A DNA stretch of 64,000 nt from an uncultured Lachnospiraceae bacterium (lineage in GTDB: Bacteria; Bacillota; Clostridia; Lachnospirales; Lachnospiraceae). The position numbers were made by a program, and so were the translations under genes. Of this stretch, positions 49,817 to 58,388 are shown piece after piece. The notes under the pieces are model-generated. The model was not told the origin of the DNA, did no database searches, and saw nothing but the letters and a program-made list of their open reading frames with translations. Position 1 is the stretch's first letter. Each line of letters starts with the position of its first letter. Location: positions 1-64,000 of the forward strand of contig CANQTL010000015.1 in the NCBI GenBank assembly GCA_947626775.1, read 5' to 3'.

Positions 49817-51160
49817 TCATGATTTCGCGAGGATCGCCGCCGTCCTCTTACGCACATGGAAGAAGGCGGGAATCAGGAAGAAATCGGCGAACACCCAGGC
49901 CAGCGGGTTCGCGAAGCAGACCGCGCGGAAACCGAAGAACGGCACGAGCGCGAAGCCCATCAACGCCCTCGCCACCATCTCAAACGCCCCGGCGAAGACC
50001 GCCAGCTTGCTGAATCCCATGCCCTGGATGAGGAAGCGGACAATATTCACCAGCGCGAGGAAGAAATAGAAGAGCACGTTAGTCCGAATAAAGACATAGG
50101 CGTTGTCCAGGATTGCCGCTTCCCCCGCGTCGAGGAACAGAAGCAGCATCCCTCTTCCAGCCGTGTATACAATCGCCGCCGCGATCACAGAATAGACCGC
50201 CCCCAGAATCACACAGGACTTCAAACCGCCGTCCACGCGCTCGAGCTTGCCCGCTCCCACATTCTGCCCTCCGTAGGTCGCCATCGTGGAACCCATGGCG
50301 TCGAAGGGGCACATCAGCAGCATACTCAGCTTACCGCCAGCCGTAACCGCCGCCACGGCGTCCGAGCCGATGCTGTTCACGGCGCTCTGCAGGATCACGC
50401 TGCCGACCGCCGTAATAGAATACTGCAGTCCCATCGGAATCCCCATGCCGCACAGCTTGCCGACGAACTGCGGGTTCCATTTCCACTCTTCTCTGGACAT
50501 GCGCAGGATCGTAAATTTCTTATACATAAAGATCAGACAGCAGAGTCCCGCAACTGCCTGGGAGACTACGGTCGCAATCGCCGCTCCCGCGACGCCCATA
50601 TGGAATACGATGATACACAGCATATCCAGAAAAATATTCAAGATCGCCGCCATCACCAGAAAGATGACGGGCGTCCTGCTGTCTCCCAGCGAGCGCAGAA
50701 TCGCCGCCGTCATATTGTACAGATAAGTGATCGGAATCCCGAGGAAAATAATTACGATGTAGTCGTAAGAGCCTTCTATGATATTTGCAGGCGTCCGCAT
50801 GAGCTGCAGAATCGGACGGCACAGCGCCACCACCGCGATCGTCATAACCACCGAGAAGATGACCGACAGCCACACACAGTTCGCCACATATCTGCGCAGA
50901 TTTGCCTCATGTCTTGCGCCGAACTCCTGCGCCACGGGGATCGCGAACCCGTTGCAGACGCCCATACAGAAACCGATGATCAGGAAATTTACCGAACCCG
51001 TCGCGCCCACCGCCGCCAGCGCCTCCACACCCAGATAATGGCCCACGATAATCGTGTCCACCATACTGTAGAACTGCTGGAAGAGCAGACCGAACAAGAG
51101 CGGCACCGCGAAGCCGAGAATCAGCCGCATGGGGCTGCCCTGTGTCATATCTTTTTCCAT
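49817..51160 (-). CDS. MATE family efflux transporter
   Basis: A 447-residue membrane protein with about twelve helices, the first of three MATE transporters in the window. MTQGSPMRLILGFAVPLLFG followed by QQFYSMVDTIIVGHYLGVEA is the typical MATE start, and the second half repeats the pattern (LCGMGIPMGLQYSITAVGSV). MATE proteins export drugs or metabolites using sodium or proton gradients. GAGAGGG precedes the ATG. It stands alone on the minus strand after the sugar nucleotide genes. Confidence 0.92.
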   Translation of the reverse strand: MEKDMTQGSPMRLILGFAVPLLFGLLFQQFYSMVDTIIVGHYLGVEALAAVGATGSVNFLIIGFCMGVCNGFAIPVAQEFGARHEANLRRYVANCVWLSVIFSVVMTIAVVALCRPILQLMRTPANIIEGSYDYIVIIFLGIPITYLYNMTAAILRSLGDSRTPVIFLVMAAILNIFLDMLCIIVFHMGVAGAAIATVVSQAVAGLCCLIFMYKKFTILRMSREEWKWNPQFVGKLCGMGIPMGLQYSITAVGSVILQSAVNSIGSDAVAAVTAGGKLSMLLMCPFDAMGSTMATYGGQNVGAGKLERVDGGLKSCVILGAVYSVIAAAIVYTAGRGMLLLFLDAGEAAILDNAYVFIRTNVLFYFFLALVNIVRFLIQGMGFSKLAVFAGAFEMVARALMGFALVPFFGFRAVCFANPLAWVFADFFLIPAFFHVRKRTAAILAKS

Positions 51161-51332
51161 AATACCCTCTCCATACCTCCGATTTTATCAAAGTAAGAAC
51201 AACATAGCACATTATCCGACACTCTGCAATGGGTATTTCGGAAGATTCTTGACAGCGCCGTAAGCCGCGATTATAATTCATACAATCCTACCTGTATTTC
51301 CATAACTATAAGGAAGTTTTCACGAAACGGCC

Positions 51333-51785
51333 ATGAATAAATTATTGCAGTTGCACGACAAAGTAAAATATCACAGATACCGCGGCGACATCGCCGCCAA
51401 CGCGCCCCACTACAAGCGCTATGTCAGCCTGTTCTATGAACTGCTGAACGCTTTTCAGCGGGAAATCGACGAGGCTGTGCAGACCGCGCCGCAAGACCGC
51501 GACAGGGGAATGCTTATGCTCGCGGCGCTGCAGCGCCACGATTTCGTGGGCGACGCCAGAAGAAAACTCGCCCTGTTATACGAGCTCGGCGAAGAATACT
51601 ACAGAACGGACTCCTACGACGCAGAACAGGGCGTCCGCATCCTGATGGCTCAGCTCGAAAGTACTTTGAGCAGCATCCACGAGTATACCGCCTACGGACG
51701 AATCGGTTTTATGCTCCGCTATCCCGCAGACGACCGGATGGACGCTGTGCGCCTGATCTGGAAAGGAACTGACTATGAAAGATAG
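51333..51785 (+). CDS. Hypothetical protein coupled to a MATE transporter gene
   Basis: A 150-residue soluble, helical protein (MNKLLQLHDKVKYHRYRGDI, then YKRYVSLFYELLNAFQREID and LALLYELGEEYYRTDSYDAE). No signal peptide or known motif. There is no good ribosome site next to the ATG (AAGGAAG is about 17 bases away), so the true start could be later. Its 3' end overlaps the following MATE gene by 11 bases, which suggests co-translation and perhaps a regulatory link. Family not recognised. Confidence 0.55.
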   Translation: MNKLLQLHDKVKYHRYRGDIAANAPHYKRYVSLFYELLNAFQREIDEAVQTAPQDRDRGMLMLAALQRHDFVGDARRKLALLYELGEEYYRTDSYDAEQGVRILMAQLESTLSSIHEYTAYGRIGFMLRYPADDRMDAVRLIWKGTDYER

Positions 51786-53139
51786 ATTTTATTCGCAAAT
51801 GTTAAAACTGGCGCTCCCCCTGATTGTTCAGGAACTGCTCAGCGCCGCTGTCGGCTCGGCGGACGTGGTCATGCTCAACTATGTGGGACAGTCCTCCATC
51901 TCCGCCGTGTCGCTGGCGTCGAACTACGCCAACGTGCTCTTCATGGTTTACTATGGGATCGGCACGGGCGCGACGCTGCTGTGCGCCCAGTATTGGGGAA
52001 AAAAAGACTTGCAGGCCATCCGCGTCATCGAGGGGATCGCTCTGCGCTTTTCCCTGCTGATCACCCTGCCCGTATCGGCGTTCGCGCTGTTTGCACCCCG
52101 GCTGATGATGCGGCTCTTCACGGGCGATGCGGAGTTGATCGGCATCGGCGCGGACTATCTTCGCGTGATGGCCTTCACCTATCTTTGCTGGGGCGTCATT
52201 GAGATCTATCTGGCGGTTCTCAGAAGCGTCGGCAGAGTGACCGCGCCCATGATCCTGAACGTCATGGCATTTACGCTGAACATCTTCCTGAACGCCGTGT
52301 TTATTTTTGGTCTGTTCGGCGCGCCGCGCCTGGGTGCGACGGGAGTGGCCCTCTCCACGGCTCTGTCCCGCGCGGCGGAGCTGATCGGCTGCATCGTCAT
52401 CTCTCTCTTTGTCAGCAGAGATCTGCGGCTGAATCCCGCCTACATGTTTATCCGCAGCAGGGTGCTGCTGAAAGATTTCATACACCTGTCTCTGCCGGCT
52501 CTGGCCAACGATATCTCATGGGGCGTAGCTTTCTCCATGTACTCGGTGATCCTGGGGCATCTCGGCACAGATGCGGTGGCGGCCAACTCTCTGGTAACCG
52601 TTGTCCGCAATTTCGGCACGGTGCTCTGCTTCGGCTCGGCCAGCGCCGGCGGCATTCTTCTCGGCAACGTCATGGGAGAGGGCGATATGGAACGGGCCAA
52701 AAAATACGCTTCCCTGCTGCTTCGGGTGACGATCGTCACGGGCGCGATCGGCGGTCTGCTGATTCTGGCCGCTACGCCTTTCGTGCTCCACTTCGCCAAG
52801 CTGTCCGAGACGGCAATGCGCTACCTGAAATATATGCTGCTCATCAACACCTACTATATCATGGGCTCTGCCGTGAACACCACGCTGATCGCCGGCGTCT
52901 TCCGCGCGGGCGGCGACACCCGTTTCGGGCTGATCTGCGATACCATCGACATGTGGTGCTATGCGGTGCCTCTCGGCTTTATCGCCGCGTTTGTGTTCCG
53001 TCTGCCCGTGCTCGTCGTATACTTCCTGCTGTGCACCGACGAGTTTGTGAAATGGCCCTGGGTCATCCGGCGCTACCGCAGCGGCAAATGGCTCAGGAAC
53101 ATCACGCGGGACGATCTGTTCGTCAGCGGGACGAGTTGA
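51775..53139 (+). CDS. MATE family efflux transporter
   Basis: A 454-residue membrane protein with twelve helices. The first half has LALPLIVQELLSAAVGSADV and GTGATLLCAQYWGKKD, and the second half SLPALANDISWGVAFSMYSV and a C-terminal AGVFRAGGDTRFGLICDTID, all characteristic of the DinF/NorM-like MATE branch. The ligand is unknown. It overlaps the preceding hypothetical gene by 11 bases and converges with the LuxR-type gene, overlapping it tail-to-tail by 17 bases. Confidence 0.92.
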   Translation: MKDRFYSQMLKLALPLIVQELLSAAVGSADVVMLNYVGQSSISAVSLASNYANVLFMVYYGIGTGATLLCAQYWGKKDLQAIRVIEGIALRFSLLITLPVSAFALFAPRLMMRLFTGDAELIGIGADYLRVMAFTYLCWGVIEIYLAVLRSVGRVTAPMILNVMAFTLNIFLNAVFIFGLFGAPRLGATGVALSTALSRAAELIGCIVISLFVSRDLRLNPAYMFIRSRVLLKDFIHLSLPALANDISWGVAFSMYSVILGHLGTDAVAANSLVTVVRNFGTVLCFGSASAGGILLGNVMGEGDMERAKKYASLLLRVTIVTGAIGGLLILAATPFVLHFAKLSETAMRYLKYMLLINTYYIMGSAVNTTLIAGVFRAGGDTRFGLICDTIDMWCYAVPLGFIAAFVFRLPVLVVYFLLCTDEFVKWPWVIRRYRSGKWLRNITRDDLFVSGTS

Positions 53140-53653
53140 TCTTCTCCCGCAGTTCTTTTTTCCCTGTGATCTGCATCTTCTCATAGATATGGGTCGCATG
53201 TTTCTTCACGGTCGTTTCGGCGATAAACAGTTCCCCGCTGATCTGCCTGTTGGTACAGCCCAGATAGAGCAGACGCGCCACCTCCAGTTCCCTGTTCGTC
53301 AGACCGTACGTCCGCGCGCTCTCCTCAAAATCCGCGCGGCTGCCAATCCCCTGTTCTCCCGTTTTCTCCTGCCGCATCACGCCGCTCTGTCCGATAGGCG
53401 ATGCGTCCTCTTCCGCCGTCCTCTGTGCCGCAGCGGGCAAAGCCGCCTTCTCGTCCGCTTCGGCCTGCTCCCTGTCCCTGACGGCTGCGTATAGCCTGAG
53501 ATCAAGCATCGCCGCCACGCCAAGCACTATGCTGCCCATCACATCCGCTGCCGCTCTGTCTGTCGTCCGTGTCCGCTGAAATGCCAAGAGCAGCATTGTC
53601 AGAAGCGCCGCATAGGAAACGCCGAGAATCCCCTTGAGTATCCGTTTTCTCAT
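53123..53653 (-). CDS. Membrane-tethered LuxR-type transcriptional regulator
   Basis: A 176-residue protein of odd plan. Residues about 8-25 and 38-55 are hydrophobic (GILGVSYAALLTMLLLAF; VMGSIVLGVAAMLDLRLYAA), then a charged linker, then a C-terminal LuxR/GerE helix-turn-helix (GLTNRELEVARLLYLGCTNR, QISGELFIAETTVKKHATHI, then YEKMQITGKKELREKI). The DNA-binding domain would be held at the membrane. The start at 53653 follows GAGGAG. It lies ten bases after the stop of the membrane protein gene at 53664, so the two form an operon and may act as sensor and effector. Confidence 0.82.
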   Translation of the reverse strand: MRKRILKGILGVSYAALLTMLLLAFQRTRTTDRAAADVMGSIVLGVAAMLDLRLYAAVRDREQAEADEKAALPAAAQRTAEEDASPIGQSGVMRQEKTGEQGIGSRADFEESARTYGLTNRELEVARLLYLGCTNRQISGELFIAETTVKKHATHIYEKMQITGKKELREKINSSR

Positions 53654-53663
53654 ACGTGGCTCC

Positions 53664-54212
53664 TCATCCCTCTTTGCTGTCCGTATCTGCATCCTGCCGC
53701 GCCTGCATCTGCCCTTCGGCAGCGCTTTCGGAATCCTCCTCCATATAGTCGATGATCCGCCGCTTCGCCTCCATCTGCAGCGGCAGAAGCAAAAGCTCCA
53801 GGATCGCCGTGTAAAAAACGCCGATCAGCGCCACGTTCACCATCGGCCCGACAGAGGCCGCGTCCGACAACGTGTGAAGCAGCATGAAGCAGCCCTCCAG
53901 CGTGGTGATACAGCCCGCATACAGGATCTGCCTCTGCATCAGCTCCACCGCATCCAGCGTATGGCGCAGCCCGGCAAAGCTGCAACTGTAATCCCGGCGC
54001 AGCAGCCGAAACGCCCGCAGGAAATCCTGGGCAAGGCCATGTTTCAGACCGTCCTTGAAAAAGACCGGCAGCGCAATCACCATGATGCAGAACAGCGTCG
54101 GCAGATCGATCAGATAGGAAACCTCGTACATGGATCCCGCGCCGAATCCCCGCCAGCCTGCTGCCAGAAACATAAAAAGAGAAAGTAAAATACCTGCCAG
54201 TTCCAAAATCAT
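53664..54212 (-). CDS. Membrane protein, weakly MotA/ExbB-like, partner of the LuxR-type regulator
   Basis: A 182-residue membrane protein with four hydrophobic segments: MILELAGILLSLFMFLAAGW, LIDLPTLFCIMVIALPVFF, a central ILYAGCITTLEGCFMLLH, and VNVALIGVFYTAILELLLLP. The YLIDLPTLFCIMVIALPVFF segment followed by a soluble helical loop resembles the plan of MotA/TolQ/ExbB stators, but this is only a pattern impression. The C-terminal tail is acidic (DYMEEDSESAAEGQ). The ATG at 54212 follows AAGGAGG by seven to eight bases. It is probably co-expressed with the tethered LuxR regulator. Confidence 0.68.
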   Translation of the reverse strand: MILELAGILLSLFMFLAAGWRGFGAGSMYEVSYLIDLPTLFCIMVIALPVFFKDGLKHGLAQDFLRAFRLLRRDYSCSFAGLRHTLDAVELMQRQILYAGCITTLEGCFMLLHTLSDAASVGPMVNVALIGVFYTAILELLLLPLQMEAKRRIIDYMEEDSESAAEGQMQARQDADTDSKEG

Positions 54213-54397
54213 CACGTGTTCCTCCTTTTCCGTCACCCTTGTCCTGCCGCCGTCCGTACCGGAAAGGGCGGCTCCTGTCTTGACTGTAACACGCCGGACA
54301 GCCGGAATCCATACTACCTTTTATAAAAAAAGTAGTATTTTTACCGAACCGGACGCAACGAGTTGAAACACGCTTTGCGGGTTGCACGCGTAAATAC

Positions 54398-54428
54398 AAA
54401 AAGACAGACCGTCTCATAACAGCCTGTC
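54398..54428 (-). terminator. Candidate terminator after the first amino acid importer operon
   Basis: On the minus strand GACAG and CTGTC (54428-54424 and 54407-54403) close a hairpin with G-U pairs inside, followed by TTTTTG, about 20 bases after the ATPase stop codon. Confidence 0.5.
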
Positions 54429-54450
54429 CTGCGTTTTCCGTTCCATATGA

Positions 54451-55236
54451 TCAGCCCTGCGCGTACCGCGTCAGGAACTGTTTCGTTCTCTCCTCTTTCG
54501 GATGGTCGATCACCTGTCTCGGATCGCCCTGTTCCACAATCACGCCGTCGTCCATAAAGATGAGCTGATCCGACACGTCCCTGGCAAACGCCATCTCGTG
54601 GGTGACGATAATCATTGTCGTCCGCTGATCCGCCAGTCCTCTGATGACCTTGAGGACTTCTCCCGTCAGTTCCGGGTCCAGCGCCGAGGTGGGTTCATCG
54701 AAACACAGAATGTCCGGTTTGAGCGCCAGCGCCCTGGCGATCGCCACGCGCTGCTGCTGCCCGCCGGAGAGCTGGTGCGGATAGTGCGTCATGCGGTCCG
54801 CCAGTCCCATACGGTCCAGAAGTTCTTCCCCGTGCCTGTCGATCTGTGCAAAAATCTCCCGCTTATTCTGCTTGAAATCTTCCCGTTCCTTCGCCAACAG
54901 TCTCTCCGCCAGCGTGACGTTCTCAAGCGCCGTGTACTGCGGGAACAGATTGAAAGACTGGAACACCATGCCAAAGTGCAGCCTCTTGGTGCGAAGCGCC
55001 TTTTCCTGCTCCTTCATCGGCACCGCCGCGTCGAAGAGCGTCTCGCCCCTGACCACGATAGAACCGCTGTCCGGCGTCTCCAGAAAATTCAGGCAGCGCA
55101 GTAACGTCGTCTTTCCCGATCCGGAGGAGCCGATGATCGCGAGCGCGTTGCCCTCTTCCAGAGAAAAACTGACGTCGTGCAGCACTGTGGTCGAATCAAA
55201 TTGTTTCCCGATATTATTTACTTCCAGAATCGCCAT
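54451..55236 (-). CDS. Polar amino acid ABC transporter ATP-binding protein
   Basis: A 261-residue ATPase of the GlnQ/HisP family. Walker A is [10 protein letters not shown] (about 35-44), the signature [15 protein letters not shown], Walker [16 protein letters not shown], and the H loop [14 protein letters not shown]. An insertion of about 15 residues in the helical region ([20 protein letters not shown]) is typical of clostridial members. It is the last gene of the operon binding protein - permease - ATPase, and it follows the permease by five bases. Confidence 0.94.
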   Translation of the reverse strand: MAILEVNNIGKQFDSTTVLHDVSFSLEEGNALAIIGSSGSGKTTLLRCLNFLETPDSGSIVVRGETLFDAAVPMKEQEKALRTKRLHFGMVFQSFNLFPQYTALENVTLAERLLAKEREDFKQNKREIFAQIDRHGEELLDRMGLADRMTHYPHQLSGGQQQRVAIARALALKPDILCFDEPTSALDPELTGEVLKVIRGLADQRTTMIIVTHEMAFARDVSDQLIFMDDGVIVEQGDPRQVIDHPKEERTKQFLTRYAQG

Positions 55237-55241
55237 ATTCT

Positions 55242-55898
55242 TTACCTAAAATAATCCAGCCTTCGCTCGATATAGTTGAAGAGCAATGTCAAGATCCCCA
55301 CAAAGAGCAGATAAAACACACCCGTATAGAACAGCGGCCACGTCAGGCCGTCGCTCTTCATGAAGGAATACCCCGCAAACGTCAATTCATACGCCGCGAT
55401 GATACGGGCCAGCGAGGTATCTTTTACCAGCGTGATAATCTCGTTGGACATGGGCGGCACGACCCGCTTGACCATCTGCAGAAGCGTCACCCGAAAGAAA
55501 ATCTGTCTCCTGGTCATGCCGAGCACCTGGCCAGCCTCCCGCTGTCCCGCAGGCACACCCTCGATACCCCCGCGGAAAATCACCGAAAAATAGCAGGCAT
55601 AGTTGATGCTGAAAGCGACCACCGTCGCCGTGATGCGTCCCGACTCATTGCCGCTCCATATATTGTGTCCCAGCCACAGACCCGGTCCATAGAAGATAAT
55701 GATGAGCTGCAGCATCAGCGGCGTGCCCCGAATGATCCACACCAGCACGTCCACCAGCCACTTGAGCGGCCTGAATCTGCTCATGGCGCCGAACGCCAAA
55801 AGCAGACCCAGCGGCAGGGCAAACACAAGCGTCAATATAAAAATCTGAAATGTCGTGAGCAAACCGTCAAGCAGTGTCTGCGTAACGCTCCAAAACAT
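55242..55898 (-). CDS. Polar amino acid ABC transporter permease
   Basis: A 218-residue permease with five membrane helices. TLLDGLLTTFQIFILTLVFA at the start, WIIRGTPLMLQLIIIFYGPG and the EAA loop EAGQVLGMTRRQIFFRVTLL, followed by MSNEIITLVKDTSLARII, are hallmarks of the HisM/GlnP family that imports polar amino acids. It pairs with the ATPase immediately downstream and with the binding protein 12 bases upstream. Confidence 0.94.
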   Translation of the reverse strand: MFWSVTQTLLDGLLTTFQIFILTLVFALPLGLLLAFGAMSRFRPLKWLVDVLVWIIRGTPLMLQLIIIFYGPGLWLGHNIWSGNESGRITATVVAFSINYACYFSVIFRGGIEGVPAGQREAGQVLGMTRRQIFFRVTLLQMVKRVVPPMSNEIITLVKDTSLARIIAAYELTFAGYSFMKSDGLTWPLFYTGVFYLLFVGILTLLFNYIERRLDYFR

Positions 55899-55910
55899 AA
55901 GCTGCTCTCC

Positions 55911-56744
55911 TTACTCCGCCGGCACGACAATTACCTGTGCGTTGTTACAGTAGGGATTCGTGCACTCCATCGAAGAAGTCACCTCGGGCGTGAGCGTCAT
56001 GCCGTTCCATACCACATCGATATTCTTGGAATCCAGTTCCATGACCTTGTTGTCCCAGTCGATCTCGACGAACTGCGCCTCCACACCCAGTTTCTCCGCT
56101 ACGACGCGCGCCATATCCGCATCAAAGCCGATCCACTCGCCGGACTCGTCCTTGTAATCCATCGGCGCAAAATCCGTGATGCCGACGATCAAGGTGCCTT
56201 TGCCCTGAATATAAGCCACGTCGCTGTCCGCGGCGGACGTGTCCACCTCCGTCAGCTGTCCCAGCGCCGGCTGCTCCACAAGAGCCTCCTGCACGCCGTA
56301 GGTGGTAGCCGTCTGTTTCATAACGCCGTGCTCATAGGCATCCGCAAACACGATGTTAATGTACTCCGCCAGATCGGAACCTTTGCGGCAGCCCACACCG
56401 TACTCCTCTGTCGTCAGCTCGGTCGTATGCTGTAAGTCGGGATAGCTGGTACCCTCGCCGATCATCGCGCCAGCCATCAGCAGATCGATAATCGCCGCAT
56501 CCGATGTGCCCGAAGCCACCTCCATCAGCGCATCCGCCTGGGACGCCACCACATTTGTCTTAAATCCGTTGTCATTGGCCGCCTGCTCTCCGGCAGAACC
56601 CGCCTCCACCGCATACACCAGATCAGCCGAAGACTCGGCAGCAGCGCCCGTCTGCGCCGCCTCCTCCGATGCATTGCCGCAGCCCGTCAGTACCGCAGCC
56701 GCCGTCATGGACAGCGCCAGCATCAATGCCAGTTTCTTCTTCAT
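55911..56744 (-). CDS. Amino acid ABC transporter binding lipoprotein with circularly permuted domain order
   Basis: A 277-residue lipoprotein with signal peptide and lipobox VLTGC (Cys 22). Residues about 42-155 (AVEAGSAGEQAANDNG, VASGTSDAAIIDLLMA, TEEYGVGCRKGSDLAEYINI) match the second half of canonical family 3 solute-binding proteins. Residues about 180-277 (KGTLIVGITDFAPMDYKDES, GEWIGFDADMARVVAEKLGV, IDVVWNGMTLTPEVTSSMEC, TNPYCNNAQVIVV) match their first half, so the order is reversed. The usual ligand-gripping Arg of the TxER motif is Val here (TPEVT). The protein at 60810-61718 shows the normal order. It heads the operon and should feed the permease and ATPase downstream. Confidence 0.85.
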   Translation of the reverse strand: MKKKLALMLALSMTAAAVLTGCGNASEEAAQTGAAAESSADLVYAVEAGSAGEQAANDNGFKTNVVASQADALMEVASGTSDAAIIDLLMAGAMIGEGTSYPDLQHTTELTTEEYGVGCRKGSDLAEYINIVFADAYEHGVMKQTATTYGVQEALVEQPALGQLTEVDTSAADSDVAYIQGKGTLIVGITDFAPMDYKDESGEWIGFDADMARVVAEKLGVEAQFVEIDWDNKVMELDSKNIDVVWNGMTLTPEVTSSMECTNPYCNNAQVIVVPAE

Positions 56745-56807
56745 AATAAATATCCTCCGTTTCCCAAAATAGGTTTTATTTTTTTGTTTCCTGTTAAATA
56801 CTTTTGT

Positions 56808-56836
56808 ATTCTATCACAGCATTTTGCTAAAGTAAA
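56808..56836 (-). promoter_or_regulatory. Promoter of the first amino acid importer operon
   Basis: On the minus strand TTTACT (56836-56831) and TAGAAT (56813-56808), 17 bases apart, about 60 bases before the binding protein gene. The rest of 56837-56985 shows nothing I can name. Confidence 0.6.
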
Positions 56837-56985
56837 TGCCAAACATTAACATATTTATGTCCGATCAATGGCTCACCTATCGCCAACGTCCCCAAAATCC
56901 TCTATTGAAAAGGAACCGCTAATTCCGTAAAATAGAAGCATATCCAAACGAAACTGAACAATTTGCAAAAAGACAGGAATGAAGT

Positions 56986-58377
56986 ATGGAACATCAGACA
57001 GCAAAACAACCGGCCGGGCAGAAATCCAAAACGCCGAAATACAGCAGGGAAAACATCCATATCACCCTTTACATGGCATGGCCGTCCATCATAGAATCCT
57101 TTTTTGTCGCGTTTGCAGGGCTGGTGGACTCTCTCATGGTAAGCTCTCTGGGATCTTACGCAGTGGCAGCCGTAGGCCTGACAACACAGCCCAAATTCAT
57201 GGGCCTGTCGCTGTTCTTCGCCCTGAACGTAGCGATCTCTGCTCTGGTTGCGAGAAGACGCGGAGAGGAAAAAGCTGAAGCGGCAAACCGCATTTTGAGC
57301 ACCGCCCTCCTCTTTATTGCGGTGTCAGCCGCCATCCTGAGCGTTCTCTTCGTGGTGTTCGCCGGTCCTATTATCCGTCTGTGCGGCTCCACGCCCGAGA
57401 CACACGACAGCGCGGTCGCATACTTCCGCATCGTCATGGGCGGCATGATTTTCAACTGTATTCAGATGGGAATCAACTCCGCCCAGAGAGGCGCCGGCAA
57501 GACAAAGATTACCATGCGCACCAACATCACTTCCAATACGGTCAACATTATTTTCAACTATCTGCTGATCAATGGACACCTAGGATTTCCTGCTCTGGGC
57601 ATCCGCGGCGCCGCCATCGCGACAGTGCTCGGCACAGTGGTCTCCTCCGTGATGAGCGTCCTGTCCATCACAAAAGCCGACGGTTTTATCAGCCTGCCGT
57701 ACATTATAAAAAACCGGATCTTTCCCGCAGCCGCAAGTTTTCTCAACCTGATCAGAGTTGGCTACAGCGTATTCTTCGAGCAGCTTCTTATGCGCGTCGG
57801 TTTCATGTTGACAGCGATCATGGCGGCGAAACAGGGAACCGACGCCATGGCCGCCCATCAGGTCGGCATGAATATCATGGGGCTGTCCTTCTCCTTCGGC
57901 GACGGCCTGCAGGCCGCTGCGGTAGCGCTGATCGGCCGCAGCCTCGGCGCCGGGGACGAGAAGCTGGCCAAAGAGTTCGGCAGCATATGCCGGCTGTTCG
58001 GCGGCATCATCTCCGTCTGTCTCGCAGTGCTTTATTTTGTCGGCGCCAGACCTCTAATGAGCCTCTTTTTTGAAGAAGAACACATCATCGACATCGGCGT
58101 GCGGATCATGTGGGTCATCATTCTCGTAGTCGTCTTCCAGATCGCCCAAGTCGTCTATATGGGCTGCCTTCGCGGCGCCGGGGACACTCTGTACACCGCC
58201 GTCGCCTCCACCGTCAGCGTCACCTTTATCCGCACCGCAGGCTCCTATCTGGGCGGTTATGTGCTGGGCTTCGGTATCGTAGGCATCTGGCTGGGCGTCC
58301 TGGCAGACCAGGTCTCCCGCTTCCTTTTTGCCTCCGTGCGCTTCAAGCAGGGCAGATGGACGCAGATCAAAATTTGA
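56986..58377 (+). CDS. MATE family efflux transporter
   Basis: A 463-residue protein, the third MATE transporter here, with a hydrophilic N-terminal tail of about 25 residues before the first helix. MAWPSIIESFFVAFAGLVDS and MGINSAQRGAGKTKITMRTN followed by NTVNIIFNYLLINGHLGFPA, and a second-half GDGLQAAAVALIGRSLGAGD, are typical MATE segments. AGGAATGAAG precedes the ATG. It converges with the large membrane protein gene and is divergent from the first importer operon. Confidence 0.92.
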   Translation: MEHQTAKQPAGQKSKTPKYSRENIHITLYMAWPSIIESFFVAFAGLVDSLMVSSLGSYAVAAVGLTTQPKFMGLSLFFALNVAISALVARRRGEEKAEAANRILSTALLFIAVSAAILSVLFVVFAGPIIRLCGSTPETHDSAVAYFRIVMGGMIFNCIQMGINSAQRGAGKTKITMRTNITSNTVNIIFNYLLINGHLGFPALGIRGAAIATVLGTVVSSVMSVLSITKADGFISLPYIIKNRIFPAAASFLNLIRVGYSVFFEQLLMRVGFMLTAIMAAKQGTDAMAAHQVGMNIMGLSFSFGDGLQAAAVALIGRSLGAGDEKLAKEFGSICRLFGGIISVCLAVLYFVGARPLMSLFFEEEHIIDIGVRIMWVIILVVVFQIAQVVYMGCLRGAGDTLYTAVASTVSVTFIRTAGSYLGGYVLGFGIVGIWLGVLADQVSRFLFASVRFKQGRWTQIKI

Positions 58378-58388
58378 AAAATCAATCG

